Assembly: GCA_964494845.1 (NCBI GenBank)
Contig: CAZBSC010000024.1
Coordinates: 1-10,494, forward strand
From: CAYRSA01 sp964494845
Lineage (GTDB): Bacteria; Patescibacteriota; Saccharimonadia; Saccharimonadales; JAGQNJ01
DNA length: 10,494 nt
Reading direction: 5' to 3'
Position 1 is the first letter of the stretch. Every line of letters starts with the position of its first letter. Below are positions 6,067-10,494 of this stretch, piece by piece. The notes below the pieces were generated by a model that worked only from the letters and a program-made list of their open reading frames with translations, did not search any database and was not told the DNA's origin. The translations under genes were made by a program, and so were the position numbers.

Positions 6067-6082
6067 TATTAAATACTTAATA
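6067..6082 (-). other. Small A/T hairpin just after the Nudix stop
   Basis: TATTAA and TTAATA pair around a four-base loop, directly adjacent to the Nudix stop codon at 6083-6085 and before the larger hairpin. It is weak on its own. It may add to an mRNA 3' end together with 6021-6060. Confidence 0.35.
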
Positions 6083-6583
6083 CTAAAATAGGGGGACTTG
6101 TTCGGGTATTTCGGGTAGTTTCTGGCCAAAATGGTCTGCTAGACGCTTTAGCAGCTCGCCTTGGCCGGCATTTATTTTTATGGCAGCCTGAGTCAGATCA
6201 AGCCATTCGCCTCTGTCGATTTCCGGGAATGATTGTTTTTGGCCTGATTTAGGAGGCCATTCTATTTCGAATGTATTGCTACTTATTTTCGTAGGGTCCA
6301 AGTCTCCTTCGACTGCCCAGGCTTGAACTTCCTTGTTATTAACTTGCTTTATCTTGCCCAGATCTAGCAGTTCACCCTCTGGCATTTGCAGGCCAGTTTC
6401 TTCTTCGAATTCTCGCTTTGCAGTGCTTAATACGTCCTCGCCGTCCTCGATTTTACCCTTTGGTATAGTCCAAAAACCCTTATCGCGCCTTGCAAAGTAC
6501 GGCCCGCCGTTATGCACCAAAAAAACCTGTAACTGGTCATTTTTATGTCTGTAAACGAGTATCCCTGCAGTCTGTACCGGCAT
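6083..6583 (-). CDS. Nudix hydrolase
   Basis: Hydrolyses a nucleoside diphosphate linked to another group; the exact substrate is not readable. The full Nudix box Gx5Ex7REUxEExGU occupies residues 43-65: G43, E49, R57, E58, E61, E62 and G64 are all in place, so it should be active. The N-terminus (TAGILVYR, then FLVHNGGP and WTIPKGK) is typical of the MutT and Ap4A-hydrolase-like groups that act on NTPs or dinucleoside polyphosphates. 166 residues is normal, with a C-terminal helical tail. AAAAAAGG about ten bases before the ATG is its ribosome site. It is 19 bases after the MazG-like gene. Its first 14 codons have a diverged second copy at 6936-6986 on the other side of that gene. Confidence 0.92.
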   Translation of the reverse strand: MPVQTAGILVYRHKNDQLQVFLVHNGGPYFARRDKGFWTIPKGKIEDGEDVLSTAKREFEEETGLQMPEGELLDLGKIKQVNNKEVQAWAVEGDLDPTKISSNTFEIEWPPKSGQKQSFPEIDRGEWLDLTQAAIKINAGQGELLKRLADHFGQKLPEIPEQVPLF

Positions 6584-6602
6584 GTCTAATTAACCTTTTT
6601 TG

Positions 6603-6917
6603 TTATTCCCAATTTCTGGTTTTGTTTTTTTCTTCTTTTTCCCGAAAAGCCTTTTCCAGATCAATATCCAGACGGTTACAGAGATCAATTAACAACCAAA
6701 ACACATCGGCTGCCTCTTCCTCGACATCATGATGTTTGGAATTCTTGTCTGTTTTCTGCCCATTAGCCTTTCGGATGGCCTTAGCTAATTCGCCAACTTC
6801 TTCAACAAAAATTGTGAAAACTTCTGGCACAGTCTCTTTATCAAAACCACGCTCAATAATCAGTTGTTTCCCTAACTTCTGATAATCAGCCAGCGTTGGC
6901 TTATCCGGCAAGTTCAT
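6603..6917 (-). CDS. MazG-like nucleotide pyrophosphohydrolase
   Basis: Small all-alpha NTP pyrophosphohydrolase of the MazG/dUTPase-like superfamily, which splits NTPs (often aberrant ones) to NMP and pyrophosphate with Mg. The 104 residues show the paired acidic motifs: EEVGE at 39-43 (E40, E43) and EEEAAD at 66-71 (E68, D71), on helices separated by a Lys/Asn-rich linker. A charged C-terminal helix (REKEEKNKTRNWE) follows. Start at 6917 by family fit; the ribosome site is poor. Immediately upstream is the Nudix-start relic and downstream the intact Nudix gene. Both enzymes would serve nucleotide-pool clean-up. Substrate cannot be told from sequence. Confidence 0.87.
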   Translation of the reverse strand: MNLPDKPTLADYQKLGKQLIIERGFDKETVPEVFTIFVEEVGELAKAIRKANGQKTDKNSKHHDVEEEAADVFWLLIDLCNRLDIDLEKAFREKEEKNKTRNWE

Positions 6918-6935
6918 ACCAATAGTTTACTCTAA

Positions 6936-6986
6936 TTAATATTTTTTATGTCTATATACGAGTTTTCCTGCAGTCTTAACCGGCAT
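6936..6986 (-). pseudogene. Relic (or micro-ORF) copying the Nudix gene start
   Basis: A 16-codon frame MPVKTAGKLVYRHKKY followed by TAA. It matches the first 14 codons of the Nudix gene at 6083-6583 (MPVQTAGILVYRHK) at 36 of 42 bases. Four of the six differences are synonymous third-position changes; the others give Q to K and I to K. Similarity begins at the ATG and stops around codon 15. AGGGG lies two bases before the ATG. It is either the remnant of a duplicated Nudix gene, later deleted or replaced by the MazG-like gene, or a short translated upstream ORF. Too small for standard gene finding. Confidence 0.7.
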
Positions 6987-7015
6987 ACCCCTAGTTTACA
7001 AAAAGACTTGGATTG

Positions 7016-7702
7016 CTATGCTGTAAGTTCGATGAAACCACCTGTATAGTCGGGATGTTCCTCGCGGTATTCAGCTCCATGGCCAAGCGCTTCATCAACG
7101 ACTATAGGGACGCCTTCTGAGCACATGCCGTGATCAGCACAATCTTCCGGTGTAAATGCTTCGTAGTGAACCTCACATAATGCGTCAAATCTAGGAACAC
7201 CGAGTGATTCTGCCGACACACCTCTATTGGCTGCAACAGATCCAACACCTACGATATCTGCGCCTTCTTCTTGCGCTATACGCACGAGCTCACTAGCCGA
7301 AAACATTTGATTAATCATGTCTTCAAGTATTAGGACCCGTCTACCACTTATGGCCTCCGCAAAGCCACTTCTTTCTAGCACAAAGCCTCTTGGCTTTATT
7401 TTATCCCCCCAAGCCGCTGTAATACTTTGATCCCCAGTTGCTTCAATGAGTTTGAGGGCAGCAATATGCCCGATTGGAATAGCTCCAGTGGCTGCCGATA
7501 AGACTGCTTCTACATCTGCGTCTAGGTAGGGCTCGATAAGCATTTCCGAAACATCGGACAGAAATTGTACATCAGTAAGTGCTGGGTCGATATTGCAGTA
7601 GCCTGCTAAGTGTTTGCCACTGATTCCAACGAATTGAGCTCCTGTGTCGAGATACAAACAATTTCTATCAACGAGTCCTTGTCTAACATCCATTTCTGGC
7701 AT
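7016..7702 (-). CDS. Orotate phosphoribosyltransferase (PyrE)-like protein with altered PRPP loop
   Basis: Type I phosphoribosyltransferase fold resembling PyrE, which makes orotidine 5'-phosphate from orotate and PRPP. Numbering from the ATG at 7735: SGKHLAGYCNIDPALTD at 39-55 matches the PyrE SGxxxxxYxNxD region, TGAIPIG at 83-89 the GxxGIPI segment, and GRRVLILEDMINQMFSASE at 131-149 the PRPP loop. The loop keeps the ED acid pair (138-139) but has INQMF where ITTGG or similar is usual. A CxxxxxC near 199-205 followed by EGVPIVV recalls the CPLCxxGxP tail of some PyrE forms. I place the start at 7702 because GGAGGG lies just upstream; the ATG at 7735 with GAGG is possible and adds 11 residues. 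Activity on orotate is uncertain. Confidence 0.72.
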   Translation of the reverse strand: MPEMDVRQGLVDRNCLYLDTGAQFVGISGKHLAGYCNIDPALTDVQFLSDVSEMLIEPYLDADVEAVLSAATGAIPIGHIAALKLIEATGDQSITAAWGDKIKPRGFVLERSGFAEAISGRRVLILEDMINQMFSASELVRIAQEEGADIVGVGSVAANRGVSAESLGVPRFDALCEVHYEAFTPEDCADHGMCSEGVPIVVDEALGHGAEYREEHPDYTGGFIELTA

Positions 7703-7753
7703 GCTACCCTCCAACTTTCCGTTAGTTTTATCCATAATACCTCAAGCTATTAG

Positions 7754-7782
7754 TTATAAGCAAAAGCGGTATACCAGTTAAA
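7754..7782 (-). promoter_or_regulatory. Possible promoter of the PyrE-like / MazG / Nudix group
   Basis: Minus-strand TTAACT (4 of 6) and TATAAC (5 of 6) separated by 17 bases, just upstream of the PyrE-like gene in the 67-base gap after the trehalase gene. It would give a short leader. No strong hairpin terminator for the trehalase transcript is visible in this gap. Confidence 0.45.
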
Positions 7783-7802
7783 AAAGTGGATAACTTGTTG
7801 TG

Positions 7803-9065
7803 TTATTTATCAATATAATCTTTACACAATCTCTCGAAAACGGCGTTAGTCCAGCCAAAACCCGTCTGCGACGGGTAAACACCCTTTTGTGGTGGTTTTG
7901 TAGGATTTACAACATTATATTTTTCTAAAAATACACCGTGCGTGTTGAACCACTGTAAATTGGTGTGTAGCCACTTCATCGCAATCCTTTTGGCGTCATC
8001 GTGATAACCGTATCTCTCCAGCCCCTTGATAACTACATAATGTAGTGGCGCCCAGCCATTTGGATAAGCCCATTGCACCGGCAGACTACCAGGCATCATT
8101 TGGTTGACAGCTTGCATATCCGTGGTGCTGAGGCCACCCTTATTCTCGAACCGACGTAGCGCCTTTACCAGCTTTGCGGCCCGTTTATCATCTACCATAC
8201 CAGCATAAAGAGGGAAAAAGCCGGCCAGGGAAGTTACATTTCCCCTTTTGCGTTTAACAAAATTATAATCGTAGTAAAACTCGTGTACCGTGCTCCACAT
8301 CAGCTGATCTATGGTTTTTTTGCGAGCATGGGCACGATTGAGCCAAACACCGGCATCATGGTCATTGCCCAGGATTTTTGCCGCCCTGGCAAAATCAGAT
8401 TCGTATTTGTATAAAAGTGCATTCAAATCGACCGGAAGGTAATTGAGCGCACGCCTATTAAAACGTGTCGTCATATCCCAGCTGCTCTCGGCCTCGGCCA
8501 AGTCGTTAAGCATATTAATATCGTAATAACGGCTGAGCCCCATATAGACTTCGCGCCAATTGGGTTTTTTTGTTCCCAGCCAGACGGTCGAATACTCGTT
8601 GTGGGCAACTGCAATATGCTCTAGTAACCATTGTCTATCTTTGCTATATGCATCGTAAACATCAAATATAAAACTGGTCAGGAAAGGTGGTTGGGACCGT
8701 CCCATCAGATAAGTTCGCGAGGCATTGGGGATTATTTTGAATCTTTTTTGCATGTGAATCAGGTTTTCTAGTATCCCTTCGACTAATGCCTGATGCTCTT
8801 TGTCTAACATCCCCTGCACCATAAAATAGCTATCCCAGTAATACATTTCGTTAAAATCAAAGGCATGGCCCTCTTCGCTGGCTGGGACTAGATACGTATT
8901 CGGCAAACCGAGCAATGTCTCGTCATCTTTGGGGTGGTAACGCTCTAACTTTTTCCAATAACCTGCTATATATTCGCGTGCTTTGACGACATCACTAGAG
9001 CCAATGTCCATATAGGGTTTGTGAAAAATAACTCTTTTTATGGTCTTTTTTGCTTTTTCAAACAT
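7803..9065 (-). CDS. GH37 trehalase-like glycosidase
   Basis: Alpha,alpha-trehalase family (GH37), which splits trehalose to two glucoses by inversion. Seen: FNEMYYWDSYF at 71-81 (trehalase signature 1 region), ESSWDMTTRF at 193-202 holding the likely general acid D197, QWAYPNGWAP at 331-340 (signature 2), EKYNV with the likely general base E381, and GFGWTN at 402-407. The glycine-rich GGGGEY loop before GFGWTN is replaced by PPQKGVYPSQ. At 420 residues it is shorter than TreA/TreF (about 550). There is no signal peptide, so probably cytoplasmic, needing trehalose uptake. No ribosome site precedes the ATG; a promoter-like pair ends about ten bases before it. It could act on another alpha-glucoside, but the signatures favour trehalose. 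Confidence 0.88.
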   Translation of the reverse strand: MFEKAKKTIKRVIFHKPYMDIGSSDVVKAREYIAGYWKKLERYHPKDDETLLGLPNTYLVPASEEGHAFDFNEMYYWDSYFMVQGMLDKEHQALVEGILENLIHMQKRFKIIPNASRTYLMGRSQPPFLTSFIFDVYDAYSKDRQWLLEHIAVAHNEYSTVWLGTKKPNWREVYMGLSRYYDINMLNDLAEAESSWDMTTRFNRRALNYLPVDLNALLYKYESDFARAAKILGNDHDAGVWLNRAHARKKTIDQLMWSTVHEFYYDYNFVKRKRGNVTSLAGFFPLYAGMVDDKRAAKLVKALRRFENKGGLSTTDMQAVNQMMPGSLPVQWAYPNGWAPLHYVVIKGLERYGYHDDAKRIAMKWLHTNLQWFNTHGVFLEKYNVVNPTKPPQKGVYPSQTGFGWTNAVFERLCKDYIDK

Positions 9066-9073
9066 GTGTTAAC

Positions 9074-9103
9074 AGTGTAGTTCGAGCGCACTACAGTAGT
9101 CAA
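9074..9103 (-). promoter_or_regulatory. Probable promoter of the trehalase gene, leaderless type
   Basis: Minus-strand TTGACT (5 of 6; 9098-9103) and TACACT (4 of 6; 9074-9079) with an 18-base spacer. The expected transcription start falls within about two bases of the ATG at 9065. This fits the absence of a Shine-Dalgarno. Confidence 0.5.
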
Positions 9104-9116
9104 ATGCATATAGTTC

Positions 9117-9395
9117 CTACCTGGCAGTAACTGCTCGGCGCGCCCGCTTAACTCCGTGGGACCAAATAGCAGTGCATGCCAGGACCGCAGCGTTTGCCAC
9201 AACAAAAGTCACCTCATCACCTCTCGTCAGTTCAGGACTGCCTGCCAACAAATGATATATTTGTTTAGTACCAGCAATGCCATCCACTGCTAATGCCCCT
9301 GCTGCGCCCGTCAAGCCCCAGCTTGCCTCGTGGTTGGCAAAATTTAGATCTGTGATCCTAGGGTCTGGGAAACCAGGCTCTAGCGAAGTATTCAT
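9117..9395 (-). CDS. Hypothetical small probable membrane protein, 92 aa
   Basis: Not recognised. An N-terminal Pro/Asp-rich segment is followed by a moderately hydrophobic Ala/Gly stretch (about 25-41) and a stronger hydrophobic stretch EVTFVVANAAVLACTAIW (61-78). A basic tail KRARR then suggests the C-terminus is inside. One or two membrane passes are plausible. It lies 51 bases upstream of the trehalase gene and 45 bases after the cupredoxin-like gene. A TATAGT hexamer at 9402-9407 (minus) ends six bases before the ATG with no ribosome site, again pointing to a leaderless message. A pair of 15-base direct repeats lies just upstream. The reading frame is short, so this gene is less certain than its neighbours. 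Confidence 0.6.
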   Translation of the reverse strand: MNTSLEPGFPDPRITDLNFANHEASWGLTGAAGALAVDGIAGTKQIYHLLAGSPELTRGDEVTFVVANAAVLACTAIWSHGVKRARRAVTAR

Positions 9396-9409
9396 GTCAC
9401 GACTATAAC

Positions 9410-9444
9410 ATTGCTAGCAGTTACAAAATATTGCTAGTGATTAC
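9410..9444. repeat. Pair of 15-bp direct repeats, 20-bp period
   Basis: ATTGCTAGCAGTTAC at 9410-9424 and ATTGCTAGTGATTAC at 9430-9444 agree at 12 of 15 bases and are exactly 20 bp apart, two helical turns. They lie just upstream of the -10-like TATAGT of the 92-aa gene, where a -35 would be. The second copy overlaps the stop of the cupredoxin-like gene. They may be a regulator binding site. Confidence 0.5.
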
Positions 9445-9833
9445 TGAACGACAATAGTGCCTGTGTGGCTGGGGTTGAGATGATTGTGATAGCCCTGTGT
9501 TCCCTTTTTTGTGACAGTTAATGTCTGGGTGTCACCCGGGCCAATAGTCGGTTCATTCAATTCAGGGTTATTAGTATGTGTCGGGTGATCATTAGAAGAA
9601 AACTGCAAGCTATTTGACGACTCGTTTTTTATAGTCATGGTGGTTCCTGAAGAAACTGTTGAGCTAGATGGAGTAAATCCATTATCTGTATAGGTTATTA
9701 CGGCACCCGAAGCATCCGAAGCTACACTTGGGGGCGTTTCTGTTGCAGTCTTATCGTCTGATTTATTAGTAAACATAAAGGCTGCGCCCGCTACTGCCAA
9801 AATCGCTAATGCAATAATTACTATTTTTTTCAT
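9441..9833 (-). CDS. Membrane-anchored cupredoxin-like protein without cysteine
   Basis: N-terminal signal or anchor MKKIVIIALAILAVAGAAFMF (1-21), a Ser/Thr/Pro/Asp linker to about 42, then a beta-sandwich-like domain ending GYHNHLNPSHTGTIVVQ. The ending aligns with the plastocyanin-type YxCxxHPxMxGTIVV strand, but Cys and His are Asn and Met is His; the whole protein has no cysteine. His residues H83, H86 (NDHPTHTNNPELN), H116, H118 and H123 cluster where copper ligands usually sit, so a His-only site is likely rather than a blue type 1 centre. AAAGGA in the end of the upstream gene is its ribosome site, and its ATG overlaps that gene's TGA by four bases. Likely function: extracytoplasmic copper binding or electron transfer with the adjacent membrane protein; inferred. 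Confidence 0.8.
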   Translation of the reverse strand: MKKIVIIALAILAVAGAAFMFTNKSDDKTATETPPSVASDASGAVITYTDNGFTPSSSTVSSGTTMTIKNESSNSLQFSSNDHPTHTNNPELNEPTIGPGDTQTLTVTKKGTQGYHNHLNPSHTGTIVVQ

Positions 9834-10486
9834 TGGTTTCCTTTCAATTTTGCTATTTTGTCACTATGTTTACCGCCGTAAATATAAACTATAGAAATTA
9901 CCAATGTTATACCGTAAAAAATCCATAAACCTCTTAGTGATGATCCTGTTTGCAGATTTGTGCCCAACTTTAGGCTGTGAACCAGGATTGCAAACATAGC
10001 CGCAACATTGGCGTATTCTATAGCAACCCACCATTTTTTCTTACCAAACCAACGCTTGAATTCGAATGCCAAAAACATAAGTAAACTAGCAGTTCCAAGC
10101 ATCGCTGCCCATTTAAGGGTCGGCGCAACGTAGTTGTTCAGGTAACTGCTGGGTGGTAATCCAAAACCATCACGCCACAGCTGGAACCAAAGTAGACCTG
10201 GGTGCAAACAGATCAACAACAGAACAACCCAGCCGGTTATCGCAAAATAGTCTTTGACGACAGATTTATCAACGGCCATTTTTCGCCGCAACGCACCAAC
10301 AATGTAGTGCGTCCACATCAGGCTAAAAGCCAGTAACCCAAAAAGAGGGAATAGGCTATAAGCTGTTATTGTAGAAAATTGCCAGTCAATCCCCTGACCC
10401 CAATTTATAAAAGCAATCGAAGAAACGACAATACCAAGATACCAGGCTTTTTCGTTCAATCTAGAAGGCGCTTTTGGACTATCCAT
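9830..10486 (-). CDS. Six-helix membrane protein, ferric-reductase-like (heme b) type
   Basis: 218 residues with six hydrophobic segments at about 16-30, 46-66, 84-104, 121-143, 153-174 and 187-204. Membrane histidines H60 (MWTHYIVG), H95 (CLHPG) and H170 (LVHSLKLG) are placed as in the ferric reductase-like transmembrane domain and MsrQ/YedZ, where paired His bind heme b. No cytoplasmic FAD/NAD domain is attached, so a separate electron donor is needed. Its stop overlaps the cupredoxin-like ATG (ATGA), implying coupled translation and joint function. There is no Shine-Dalgarno before the ATG, and only eight bases remain to the window edge. An in-frame TAA directly precedes the ATG, possibly the end of an abutting upstream gene. 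Heme binding is inferred from fold and His positions. Confidence 0.75.
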   Translation of the reverse strand: MDSPKAPSRLNEKAWYLGIVVSSIAFINWGQGIDWQFSTITAYSLFPLFGLLAFSLMWTHYIVGALRRKMAVDKSVVKDYFAITGWVVLLLICLHPGLLWFQLWRDGFGLPPSSYLNNYVAPTLKWAAMLGTASLLMFLAFEFKRWFGKKKWWVAIEYANVAAMFAILVHSLKLGTNLQTGSSLRGLWIFYGITLVISIVYIYGGKHSDKIAKLKGNQ

Positions 10487-10494
10487 TTAGTTGT

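Noticed and set aside
1..10494. CRISPR array, rRNA, tRNA genes, insertion sequence, or recoded stop codon
   Set aside because: No spaced repeats, no recognisable tRNA or rRNA, no transposase; TGA is used as a normal stop at 9830-9832, so UGA-Gly recoding seen in some CPR groups does not apply.

Overview
The window looks like part of a small, compact Patescibacteria/CPR genome, most likely a Candidatus Saccharibacteria (TM7) relative. This is inferred from protein style (short MetRS without C-terminal domain, the 127-aa HTWVWHEEW-type protein, a cysteine-free cupredoxin-like protein), tight gene packing with many overlaps, and many genes without a known family. The standard bacterial code fits; TGA is used as a stop. 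Almost every gene lies on the minus strand. The one exception is a 162-aa gene of unknown function at the left end.

Left part (1-5693): the 5' end of mnmA runs off the left edge. A plus-strand orphan gene with a consensus sigma70 promoter and good Shine-Dalgarno follows and meets iscS tail to tail with overlapping stop codons. Then, reading leftward from 5693, comes an apparent six-gene operon metG - tatD - 153-aa unknown - 127-aa unknown - 174-aa unknown - iscS, with gaps or overlaps of only a few bases. The 100-N gap inside it is flanked by two identical 55-bp copies of the same sequence. It is almost certainly an unmerged assembly overlap, and collapsing it makes the operon continuous.

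Middle (5694-7735): upstream of metG is a leader of about 180 nt with several hairpins, two of them mutually exclusive. A near-perfect long-range pairing would bury the metG Shine-Dalgarno and start codon, so this is a candidate cis-regulatory RNA. Beyond it lies an isolated 40-nt two-step hairpin. A nucleotide-housekeeping group follows: a PyrE-like phosphoribosyltransferase with an odd PRPP loop, a 16-codon relic of a Nudix 5' end, a MazG-like pyrophosphohydrolase and a full Nudix hydrolase.

Right part (7803-10486): a family GH37 trehalase-like enzyme, a 92-aa probable membrane protein, and a two-gene translationally coupled unit encoding a six-helix ferric-reductase-like membrane protein and a membrane-anchored, His-rich cupredoxin fold without cysteine. 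Several genes here and mnmA have a -10-like hexamer almost touching the start codon and no Shine-Dalgarno, suggesting leaderless transcripts.

Together the window covers translation and tRNA thiolation (metG, iscS, mnmA), nucleotide salvage and sanitation, sugar use and a small membrane redox pair. The strongest candidates for something undescribed are the metG leader RNA, the cupredoxin/heme-membrane pair and the orphan gene wedged between iscS and mnmA.
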